A DNA stretch of 33,142 nt. It comes from Deltaproteobacteria bacterium (GTDB lineage: Bacteria; Myxococcota_A; UBA9160; UBA6930). Shown in pieces: positions 1 through 7,510 of the stretch (within the stretch, counting starts at the first letter, position 1; every line of letters starts with the position of its first letter). The notes beneath the pieces were generated by a model. The model made no database searches, was not told the DNA's origin, and saw only the letters and a list, made by a program, of their open reading frames with translations. The stretch covers positions 1 through 33,142 of the forward strand of contig JAJDAR010000344.1 in the NCBI GenBank assembly GCA_029261775.1, given 5' to 3'. The translations under genes were made by a program, and so were the position numbers.

Positions 1-17
1 GGGGTGGGCCGGGAGAG

Positions 18-137
18 CTAGAAGAGCGGCTCGTCGTCGGGAGCGTACGCGGTGATCTCGCAGGAGAGCGAGATGACCTCGAAGCTCGGCGGCTCGTAGG
101 CAGCCTGCTCGCGGCGCTCGGTGGGGTCGAAATCCAT
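18..137 (-). CDS. PqqA-like short peptide, candidate RiPP precursor (39 aa)
   Basis: Manual translation of the minus strand: MDFDPTERREQAAYEPPSFEVISLSCEITAYAPDDEPLF*. Has the Glu-x3-Tyr spacing (E27-ITA-Y31) typical of PqqA peptides. An AGGA Shine-Dalgarno-like element lies 8 nt before the ATG. Below the ORF track's length cutoff. Confidence 0.6.
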   Translation of the reverse strand: MDFDPTERREQAAYEPPSFEVISLSCEITAYAPDDEPLF

Positions 138-225
138 GGTCAGGATCCTAGCAAAAGGGTTCCGGGACGGGACAAGCGGAAGCCTGGGAACGGTTCACGG
201 AGGCGCAAGCCGGCCGGCCGAAGGG

Positions 226-1239
226 TCAGCGGAGCAGCACGTCGCAGCCGGTCCGCACCAGCCGCACCAGGCGACCCAGGGCGTTGTGCTGGATGTTGCG
301 CCGGGCGGCAACGAGCGCCCTCCGCTCCAGCGCATGCCGGGTCAGCCGCAGCTTGGAGGGGCCGGCCTTCCGGGGCTCGATGGCCGCGAGCGCCGCGCGC
401 AGCTCCGGCCCCGGCGTGCCCCAGCTCTCGAGGTCGGGGTCGGTCAGCCGGGCCACGATCTCGCGACACTGGACGAGGCGACCCTCGTCGCGGGCGAGCG
501 CGGCCGCCCATTTGTCGACCGAGGCCGTCGTGGGCCGGGTCTCCCGGCCCACGGTGACCGGGTCGCCGAGCCCGCGCGAGGTCTGCACCGGTGCCTCCTG
601 CTGCTCGCCGTAGTCGACCATGCCCGGCTCGAAGGGCAGACCGAGGAACTCGCAGACGGCGGACATCTCCCGCTCCGGCTCCTCGACCAGGCGCTCGTAG
701 CGCAGCGGGTGCAGGTTCACGGGTTTCTCCCGCAGGAACCGGGCGATGGCGGGGACGTAGCGCTCGAGAATCGGGTTGTGGGCATGGGCGGCCCGGTGGT
801 CGCCGTCGAAGAAGGAGTCGATCACGCTCGACCAGACGGCGACGGGGTGCCGGGTCAGCACGATGTACCGCGCGTCGGGATACAGCTTGGCCAGGAAGGG
901 CAGCACCAGCGCGTAGGCGGGCGTCTTGTCCAGGAAGTGGCTGCGGCCCGAAGGCGCGAGCGCGCACTCATAGAGATGGTCCGTTGCGGCCCGCAGGGCA
1001 TCGAGGTAGTCCTGCTCGCCCTTCGGGAGCAGCCCGACGAACTCGCGCAGACCGAGCTGGGTGATCACGGGGTCGTAGGGCGCCGCATCCACCCGATCGT
1101 GCAGGCCGAGGTGCGCCAGGGGCGGCATCAGGTGCGGCTCGACCGGCGCGAAGATCTGGGAGTGGGCGCCCAGCATCCGGGCGGTCAGCGTGGAGCCGGA
1201 GCGCGGCGCGCTGATCAGGAACACGAGCCGGTCTTGCAT
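226..1239 (-). CDS. Sulfotransferase family protein (PAPS-dependent)
   Basis: Translation from ATG at 1239: MQDRLVFLISAPRSGSTLTARMLGAHSQIF..., with 5'-PSB-like PRSGSTL and 3'-PB-like RYIVLTRHPVAVWSSV. GAGGA lies just upstream of the ATG; the longer ORF start at 1407 is low-complexity. Confidence 0.85.
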   Translation of the reverse strand: MQDRLVFLISAPRSGSTLTARMLGAHSQIFAPVEPHLMPPLAHLGLHDRVDAAPYDPVITQLGLREFVGLLPKGEQDYLDALRAATDHLYECALAPSGRSHFLDKTPAYALVLPFLAKLYPDARYIVLTRHPVAVWSSVIDSFFDGDHRAAHAHNPILERYVPAIARFLREKPVNLHPLRYERLVEEPEREMSAVCEFLGLPFEPGMVDYGEQQEAPVQTSRGLGDPVTVGRETRPTTASVDKWAAALARDEGRLVQCREIVARLTDPDLESWGTPGPELRAALAAIEPRKAGPSKLRLTRHALERRALVAARRNIQHNALGRLVRLVRTGCDVLLR

Positions 1240-1294
1240 GGAGTCCTCTTTCGGTGGCTCGTCGCCCTGGACTGAGCGGGGGCCGGGTTTCCGT

Positions 1295-2467
1295 CTAGCT
1301 CGGGAAGCCGCGCTCCGCTCCGACCTCCGCCCACCAGCGCCACGGGTCCGGCGCGCCCGGCGGCGGAAGCGGCTCGTCATCGGCCGGGGTGGGCGGGGGA
1401 TCCGCATGGTAGGCCCGCAACGGCCGCCCGGCCTCGACGGCCGCGGCGACCTCGGCCAGATGGATGCGGTGGAAGCTGATCCAGTCGCCGGGCCCTCGGG
1501 TCGGCTCGCCCGGGCCCAGGCCGGAGACCGAGAGCTCGACCGGGAGGTCCCCGTCGTTCTTGGCCAGCTCGTCCAGGACCGCTGCGAGCCCCGCCGCCCG
1601 GCGCTCGGGGTCGCCGCGGACCTCGACGTCCACGGGCTCGGGGAAGGCGTCCAGGCCCAGCGCGTCGTCGGAGACGGCGCGGACCCTGCGCAGCGGTCGG
1701 AGCTCCAGGTCCAGGAAGTCCACGGGGAGTTGCACGCGCTCGAGGTCGTCGTCGAGCAGGCCGAGCCGGCGGGCGGCAGGTCCTTCCATGAACGGGTCCG
1801 GGTAGCGGCCGCGACGCACGGGGTCGAGCGTCATCCGGTGGGCGAAGTCGCTCCACCGGGCCGCGGCGTCCGCGTCCGTCTGCGTATCGTCGACGGGGTC
1901 GATGGGACCCATGCGCAGCGAGAGACCGATCCCAAGTCCGCTCCGCTCCGCGCGCAGCGCGCGGCCCGCCTCGGCCTGCGCGAGATTGGCCACGTGCATG
2001 CCGCGCAGGAACGCCTCGGGCCCCCGGCGCTCCGGCAGCGCAGGAGGTCCGGCCCGGGTGTCGTCGGCGACGGCACCGAGCACGTCCTCGAACAGCACCC
2101 AGTCGCAGCACAGGTCCCCGAGGCGGCGCGCGACTCGCGCGGCGTAGTCGGCAAAGCGACCGACCAGGTCGCGGTCGGGCCAGCCGCGGAAGCCCAACGC
2201 GGACGGCAGGGCGCCTCCGTGGAGAATCGGCAACGGCCGTACGCCGGTCTCGAGCCAGGTCTCGACCTGGCGCCGCAGGGCGTCGAGGGCCGGAGCGTCG
2301 GCGGCCCCGCGGCCGCGCGGTTGGACGGCGCCCCAATCGATCCGGAAACGCACGCTCGGCTCCGCCAGCTCGGCCAGGCGCGGCGCGTCGGTCCACGGTT
2401 CGGAGGGCAGCCGACCGGGACAGTGGAGACCGAGCCGGAAGGCCTCGGGAAGACGGATCCGAGCCAT
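1295..2467 (-). CDS. GH1 (beta-glucosidase)-fold protein with degenerate active site, probable pseudoenzyme
   Basis: Start MARIRLPEAFRLG at 2467. GH1-like blocks: VRFRIDWGAVQPRGRG, GRFADYAARVARRLGD, LDPVRRGRYPDPFME, VQLPVDFLDLEL, HLAEVAAAVEAGRPLRAY, RWWAEVGAERGF. The NEP site reads FED and the ITENG site reads LSVSG. Confidence 0.65.
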   Translation of the reverse strand: MARIRLPEAFRLGLHCPGRLPSEPWTDAPRLAELAEPSVRFRIDWGAVQPRGRGAADAPALDALRRQVETWLETGVRPLPILHGGALPSALGFRGWPDRDLVGRFADYAARVARRLGDLCCDWVLFEDVLGAVADDTRAGPPALPERRGPEAFLRGMHVANLAQAEAGRALRAERSGLGIGLSLRMGPIDPVDDTQTDADAAARWSDFAHRMTLDPVRRGRYPDPFMEGPAARRLGLLDDDLERVQLPVDFLDLELRPLRRVRAVSDDALGLDAFPEPVDVEVRGDPERRAAGLAAVLDELAKNDGDLPVELSVSGLGPGEPTRGPGDWISFHRIHLAEVAAAVEAGRPLRAYHADPPPTPADDEPLPPPGAPDPWRWWAEVGAERGFPS

Positions 2468-2564
2468 CGGCGGAGTGTCTCCGAGCCGGCCCGCGCCGCA
2501 AGCGCGCCCCTGCCCCGGGGCGACCGGCCCGGCAGCCGCGCCGAATGGTACGGTCCGTGTTTCG

Positions 2565-3431
2565 ATGACCGACTCCGTTGCGCCTCGTTCCGATCTGCCC
2601 GGCACCGGGCCGACGCTCCGCGAAGGGCTCTTCCTCGCGGCGCTGCTGGCCGTCTTTGCGCCGGCGATCGCATCGATGGCGAGCATCTGGAGCACCTTCG
2701 ACTACCTCTCCCACGGCTACCTGGTGCCCGTCGTCTCGCTCTGGGCCTTCCTCCGTGAGCAGCCGCTGCGGGCCGGGGTGCCGATCCGCCCCGATCGACT
2801 CGGCGCTCTGTGGATCGGGCTCGCGCTGCTGCTGTATCTGGCGGGGCTGGCCGCGCGGGTCGTGAGCCTGCAGGGCCTGGCCCTGGTGCTGGCGATCGCC
2901 GGCGGGGTCTGGTTCCTGCGCGGCCCCCGTTGGCTGCGCGCCGCCGCCTTCCCGGTGGGCTTCCTGATCTTCATGGTTCCCCCGCCCTCGGCCTGGATCA
3001 CCCCGTTGATCGTCAAACTCCAGGTCTTCGTGTCGAGCGCCGCCGTCGCGGTGCTCCACGGTCTCGGGGTCACGATCGCGCGCAACGGGAACGTGCTGGC
3101 ACTCGCGAGTGGCGAGTCGTTGTTCGTGGCCGAGGCCTGCAGCGGCGTCACCTCGGTCATCACCCTGACGCCGCTCGCGGTCGTGCTGGCGGCGTACGTG
3201 CTGCGCGGCTTCCGGGCCCGGGCGCTGCTCGTGGTGGGCGTGATCCCCTTGGCGATGGCGGGGAACCTCGCCCGGGTCGTCGCGACGGTGCTGATCGCCG
3301 ATGCGCGCTCCGTGACCTTTGCGACCGAGGGGCCGCTGCACGATCTGCTCGGGCTCTCGACGTACGTGATCGCGTGCCTCGGCATGCTCGGGCTCGCGGC
3401 CCTGCTGCGCCGCGGCGAAGCCCGCGGGTGA
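2565..3431 (+). CDS. Exosortase/archaeosortase family transmembrane protein
   Basis: Hydrophobic multi-TM protein with the exosortase catalytic pattern: EACSGVTS (Cys), GNLARV (Arg), GPLHDLLGLSTY (His). ATG at 2565. Confidence 0.85.
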   Translation: MTDSVAPRSDLPGTGPTLREGLFLAALLAVFAPAIASMASIWSTFDYLSHGYLVPVVSLWAFLREQPLRAGVPIRPDRLGALWIGLALLLYLAGLAARVVSLQGLALVLAIAGGVWFLRGPRWLRAAAFPVGFLIFMVPPPSAWITPLIVKLQVFVSSAAVAVLHGLGVTIARNGNVLALASGESLFVAEACSGVTSVITLTPLAVVLAAYVLRGFRARALLVVGVIPLAMAGNLARVVATVLIADARSVTFATEGPLHDLLGLSTYVIACLGMLGLAALLRRGEARG

Positions 3432-4489
3432 CTCTCAGCGAGCGCGTCCGCGCGCTCGGCCTGGCGCTCGGCTTCGACCGGGTGGGCTTTGCGCGGGCCG
3501 AGCCGACCGAGCACAGCCGCTTCTTCCGCGAGTGGGTCGCCCGGGGCTATGGCGGCGAGCTCGGTTGGCTGACGTCCCGTGTGGAAGAGCGCGAGGATCC
3601 CCGACGCGTCCTGCCCGGTGCGCGCACGGCGATCGCGGTGGCCTTCGCCCACGGCGATCCGATCGACGAGCCCGGCGCTGCCGGCGTGGCCCGCTATGCG
3701 CTCGGCGACGACTACCACGACGTGCTCCTCGATCGGCTGCACGCCTTCGAGGCGGGGCTCGCCGCCCTCGTGGACGGGCCGCTCGCGACCCGCGCCTACG
3801 TCGATACCGGCCCGGTGCTCGAGCGGGTCGTGGCCGCGGCGGCCGGCCTCGGCTGGCAGGGCAAGAACACCTGCCTGATCGATCGGGAGCTCGGCTCCTT
3901 CTTGCTTCTCGGCGTCGTGCTGACAGACCTCGAGCTGCCTCCGGACACGCCGGAGCCGGACCACTGTGGGAGCTGTCGGGCCTGTCTGGACGCCTGTCCG
4001 ACCCAGGCCTTCGCCGCGCCGTACGTTCTCGATGCCACGCTTTGTCTCTCCTACTCGACGATCGAGCTGCGCGACGAGATCCCCGACACGCTGCGAGAGG
4101 GGCAGGGCCACTGGGTGTTCGGCTGCGACGTCTGCCAGACGGTCTGTCCCTGGAACCGGCCCGACCGCCGGCCGCTGCTGCCCGACCCGCTCGGTCTTCG
4201 CGCTCGGCTCGCTCCACGCGACGCGTGGCGGGCGCCGACCCTCGCCTGGCTGCTCGATCTGGATGAGGAGACCTGGCGGCGGCTGACCCGGCGCTCGGCG
4301 TTGCGGCGAGCCCGCTACCGCGGCCTGATCCGCAACGCCCTCGTTGCGGCCGGGCACAGCAGCGACCGATCGCTGCTTCCGGCGCTGCGCCGACATGCCG
4401 AGGGACCGGACGCGCTCCTCGCCGAGCATGCGCGCTGGGCCCTGGGGCGGCTGGAGGCCGCGCCGCCGCCGGGCCCCAGCGAGGCCTAG
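3428..4489 (+). CDS. queG: Epoxyqueuosine reductase QueG
   Basis: GTG start overlapping the exosortase stop (GTGA). Two 4Fe-4S motifs, CGSCRACLDACPTQAF and FGCDVCQTVCPWN, plus LSYSTIELRDEIPD. Confidence 0.93.
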   Translation: MTLSERVRALGLALGFDRVGFARAEPTEHSRFFREWVARGYGGELGWLTSRVEEREDPRRVLPGARTAIAVAFAHGDPIDEPGAAGVARYALGDDYHDVLLDRLHAFEAGLAALVDGPLATRAYVDTGPVLERVVAAAAGLGWQGKNTCLIDRELGSFLLLGVVLTDLELPPDTPEPDHCGSCRACLDACPTQAFAAPYVLDATLCLSYSTIELRDEIPDTLREGQGHWVFGCDVCQTVCPWNRPDRRPLLPDPLGLRARLAPRDAWRAPTLAWLLDLDEETWRRLTRRSALRRARYRGLIRNALVAAGHSSDRSLLPALRRHAEGPDALLAEHARWALGRLEAAPPPGPSEA

Positions 4490-5034
4490 CGGCTCGGCGG
4501 CTTGCGGGCGCGCAGGGACGCGAGCTCGAGGGGTCGCTCGCCCTCGGAGCGGCCCTCGCGGTAGGCCTCGGTCCGGAGCTCCGGAAAGAGCTCGCGGAGC
4601 TCATTCGGTTTCAGAAGAAAGTCAGGGTTCTCAGGCCCATAGCCAAGCTCCCTCTGGCAGAGGGTGAAGGTTTCGTAGAGCAGCAGGCCACCGGGCGCGA
4701 GCAACGACGCGAGCGCCCGGGCGAGCGGGCGGTGCAGGTAGCGGAAGACCAGCACCGCCCCGAAGCGGCCTGGCGCCAGGGGGATCGCGTGACCGGTCTC
4801 GAGATCGGCTCGGACGCAGCTCACCGGCAGCCCCTCCGCGCGAGCCGCTCCGGCCAGCTCGCGCAGCGCCGGCGCCTGGCGATCGAGGGCGATCACCCGC
4901 GCGCCGAGGGTTGCCACGGCGAGTGCGTGTCGGCCTCGTCCCGAGGCCAGGTCGAGGACCGGGCCCAGCTCGCCGGCCTCGCGGATCGCCACGGCGTGGT
5001 CCAGCAGCCAGGGCGAAGGATCGGCGCGGGTCAC
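4486..5034 (-). CDS. Class I SAM-dependent methyltransferase
   Basis: GPVLDLASGRGRHALAVATLGARVIALDR motif I and acidic loop; LAPGGLLLYETFT. GTG start overlaps the upstream GDPD stop. Stop codon overlaps the convergent queG stop (CTAG). Confidence 0.85.
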   Translation of the reverse strand: MTRADPSPWLLDHAVAIREAGELGPVLDLASGRGRHALAVATLGARVIALDRQAPALRELAGAARAEGLPVSCVRADLETGHAIPLAPGRFGAVLVFRYLHRPLARALASLLAPGGLLLYETFTLCQRELGYGPENPDFLLKPNELRELFPELRTEAYREGRSEGERPLELASLRARKPPSR

Positions 5035-5831
5035 GCTCCGGCCGCTGAGCCGGCCACGCCGACGAGTCGACCCGGGAAGTCGCTCATCAGCCCGTCCACG
5101 CCCAGCGCCAGCAGGCGCAGCATCTCGTCGCTGTCATTGACCGTCCAGACGTGAACCTGCACCTCGTGGTGGTGCGCGAAGTCGATGAGCTCGGGCGTGA
5201 CCAGCGGCTGGCCTCCGAAGCTCGGCGGGATCTGGAGCGCCATCGGCCCGGCAGGCGGGGTCTCTCCCGCGAGGGCGGCGCGCACGAAGCCCAGCACGTC
5301 TCCGACCGAGGCCCCCAGGGCCGGCTCGAGCGAACGGCGCACGACCGCGTCGCGCAGCGCACGCATGGTCGGGTCCTCGGCGGCCGCCAGCAGGATGCGG
5401 TCGGTGCAAGCCGCCACCCGGTCGAGCACCGCCTCGATCAGCGGTTCGCTCGCCGCCTTGATCTCGATGTTGAAGGGTACGTCCGGAAGTGCCCGAAGCA
5501 CCTCGCGAAGTGTGGGGATGCGGATGCCCTTTCCACGGAACGGGAAGGTCTCCCCGTCCGGGCTGAAGCGGTAGCCGGCGTCGAGCTGCTGGAGCTCGGT
5601 GAGGCTGCGCTCTGCGAGCGGGCCGACCGCGTCGGTGGTGCGGGCGAGGTCCGCGTCGTGGAAGACCACGACCTCACCATCTCGCGTCAGGTGGACGTCG
5701 GTCTCGATGGCCATCGCGCCCTGGGCGACAGCGCGCTCGAACGACTCGAGGGTGTTCTCCGGACACTCGCCGCTGGCGCCGCGGTGCCCGAAGAGGAGCG
5801 GGCGCTTGCTGCCGAAGAACGGGTGGGCCAT
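5031..5831 (-). CDS. Glycerophosphodiester phosphodiesterase family protein
   Basis: LLFGHRGASGECPENTLESFERA...IETDVHLTRDGEVVVFHDADLARTTD...NIEIK: GDPD catalytic HRG, E-x-D and H residues. Confidence 0.93.
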   Translation of the reverse strand: MAHPFFGSKRPLLFGHRGASGECPENTLESFERAVAQGAMAIETDVHLTRDGEVVVFHDADLARTTDAVGPLAERSLTELQQLDAGYRFSPDGETFPFRGKGIRIPTLREVLRALPDVPFNIEIKAASEPLIEAVLDRVAACTDRILLAAAEDPTMRALRDAVVRRSLEPALGASVGDVLGFVRAALAGETPPAGPMALQIPPSFGGQPLVTPELIDFAHHHEVQVHVWTVNDSDEMLRLLALGVDGLMSDFPGRLVGVAGSAAGA

Positions 5832-5858
5832 CGGGCGTACGTTACCTTACGACGCCCC

Positions 5859-6371
5859 ATGACCGTCCTGACGCGTGATCCGATCCTCGCCGAGATCGAA
5901 GCCGGTCGGATCCAGCTCGAACCCTTCGAGCCCGACCAGGTGGGCCCCGCCTCCATCGACCTGACCCTGGGCGACGAGATCCGGGTGATCGTGGAGGGCA
6001 ACGGGCCGATCCCGCTGCGCGCCGACGTGGACTACCGGGACCACACCCGGATCGAGCGGCTGGACGCTCCGTTCGTGCTGGTGCCCGGCGTGACGATTCA
6101 CGGCATCACCCGCGAGCGCATCACCCTGGCGCCGGATCTGTGCGGCTTCCTGGAGGGTCGCAGCCGCTTCGCGCGGTTGGGTCTGATGATCCACGTCACC
6201 TCGGCCTTCGTGCAGCCCGGCGTCTCGAACCGCCAGGTCCTCGAGATCAGCAACGTCTCGGCGCGACCGCTCGAGATCCATCCGGGCGTGCGGATCTGTC
6301 AGCTGGTGGTGCTGCGGGCCGAGGGCCAGGCCGTGTACCGCGGGCGCTTCGCCGAGCAGGACACGCTCTGA
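5859..6371 (+). CDS. dcd: dCTP deaminase / dUTPase family protein
   Basis: MTVLTRDPILAEIEAGRIQLEPFEPDQVGPASIDLTLG...LEGRSRFARLGLMIHVTSAFVQPGVSNRQVLEISN. Track ORF begins at 5151, but homology starts at ATG 5859. Confidence 0.88.
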   Translation: MTVLTRDPILAEIEAGRIQLEPFEPDQVGPASIDLTLGDEIRVIVEGNGPIPLRADVDYRDHTRIERLDAPFVLVPGVTIHGITRERITLAPDLCGFLEGRSRFARLGLMIHVTSAFVQPGVSNRQVLEISNVSARPLEIHPGVRICQLVVLRAEGQAVYRGRFAEQDTL

Positions 6372-6390
6372 CCGCTGCCGGCTGCAGGCC

Positions 6391-6840
6391 TTGAGGGCCG
6401 TCGTCCAGCGGGTGCTCTCGGCCGAGGTGAGCGTAGGCGAGGAGACGGTGGGCTCGATGGGTCGCGGCCTGCTGGCCCTGGTCGGGGTCGCGGAGGGGGA
6501 CGGGGAAGCCGAGGCCCGCGCCCTGGCCAGCAAGCTGGTCCACCTGCGGATCCTCGCCGACGAGCGGGGGCGCATGAACCGCTCGCTGGCCGAGACCGGC
6601 GAGACGCTGGGCGTGGTCTCCCAGTTCACGTTGCTCGGGGACGCGCGCAAGGGTCGGAGACCGGCCTTCACGGAGGCCGCACCGCCGGAGCGGGCCGAGC
6701 CGCTGATCGAGCTGCTGGTCGAGCGGGCCCGGGCCGAGGGGGTGGCGGTCGTGACCGGTCGCTTCCGGGCGCACATGAAGGTGTCGCTGTGCAACGAGGG
6801 CCCGGTCACGCTGCTGATCGACACGGAGCGCCGTTTCTGA
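6391..6840 (+). CDS. dtd: D-aminoacyl-tRNA deacylase
   Basis: MRAVVQRVLSAEVSVGEETVGSMGRGLLALVGV...VVSQFTLLGDARKGRRPAF...CNEGPVTLLID. TTG start. Confidence 0.95.
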   Translation: MRAVVQRVLSAEVSVGEETVGSMGRGLLALVGVAEGDGEAEARALASKLVHLRILADERGRMNRSLAETGETLGVVSQFTLLGDARKGRRPAFTEAAPPERAEPLIELLVERARAEGVAVVTGRFRAHMKVSLCNEGPVTLLIDTERRF

Positions 6841-6976
6841 GCTCCGCCGGGGCGGCAACCCCGGGCCCGGAGGCGGCGGCGTCTTTCGGCCCGCTCTTGA
6901 CCGCACGCCGGCCACTTTCGAGACTGAGCCACGGATGGATTGTCTCGCCGCTCCAGGCGAGGAGGAGAGGAAAGAC

Positions 6977-7375
6977 GTGCGTGGAACCACCCGGCTCGTG
7001 GGAGTCGGCCTGCTCGCTCTGTGGATGGCGGCGGCGCCGCTCGCGGCTCACGCCGAGAGCCCGGCCAAGGAGTTCGGAATGGGCGCCGCGACAGTCGTGG
7101 CGAACCTGGTCTACGGGCCCGTCAAACTCGTCTACGCCCTCTGCGGGGGCCTCGTCGCAAGCATGGCCTACGCGTTCTCGGGCGGAGACGAGGAGGTGGC
7201 GCGGCCGATCGTCGATGCATCGCTGCGTGGCGACTACTTCGTCACGACGAATCATCTGCGCGGCAAGGAGGACCTCGAGTTCATCGGGCGCCGCCCCGCC
7301 CTTCGCCGCCTGCAGGACGACGGTGGGTGGGGCGCCCCGAGCGACGATCCGCCGCCGGACGATCCCGGGTTCTGA
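6977..7375 (+). CDS. Small exported protein of unknown function
   Basis: GTG start after GGAGGAGAGG. Signal peptide VRGTTRLVGVGLLALWMAAAPLAAHA, then GAATVVANLVYGPVKLVYALCGGLVASMAYAFSGGDEEVARPIVDASLRGDYFVTTNHLRG. Confidence 0.75.
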   Translation: MRGTTRLVGVGLLALWMAAAPLAAHAESPAKEFGMGAATVVANLVYGPVKLVYALCGGLVASMAYAFSGGDEEVARPIVDASLRGDYFVTTNHLRGKEDLEFIGRRPALRRLQDDGGWGAPSDDPPPDDPGF

Positions 7376-7382
7376 CCGGGGC

Positions 7383-7430
7383 GCCGGCTCGGGCCCGGGC
7401 ATCGGGAGGACGATGAGGCCCGGAGCCGGC
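7383..7430 (+). other. Long imperfect hairpin upstream of ccdA
   Basis: GCCGGCTC (7383-7390) / GAGCCGGC (7423-7430), then GGGCC/GGCCC and CATCG/CGATG inside; followed by further inverted repeats up to about 7480. Confidence 0.6.
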
Positions 7431-7510
7431 AAGGTCCGCGGGGCTGGCACCTGGCTCCCGCGGGGACCGGGTGGGAACCCGCGCCCGGCCCTCGTCATCC
7501 AAGGAGCAGC

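Noticed and set aside
121-1275. 384-aa plus-strand ORF antisense to the sulfotransferase
   Set aside because: Low-complexity Arg/Gly/Ala-rich translation without domain features; minus strand has clear PAPS motifs.
5151-5858. Long N-terminal extension of dcd in the ORF track
   Set aside because: The extension is antisense to the GDPD gene; Dcd homology begins at ATG 5859.
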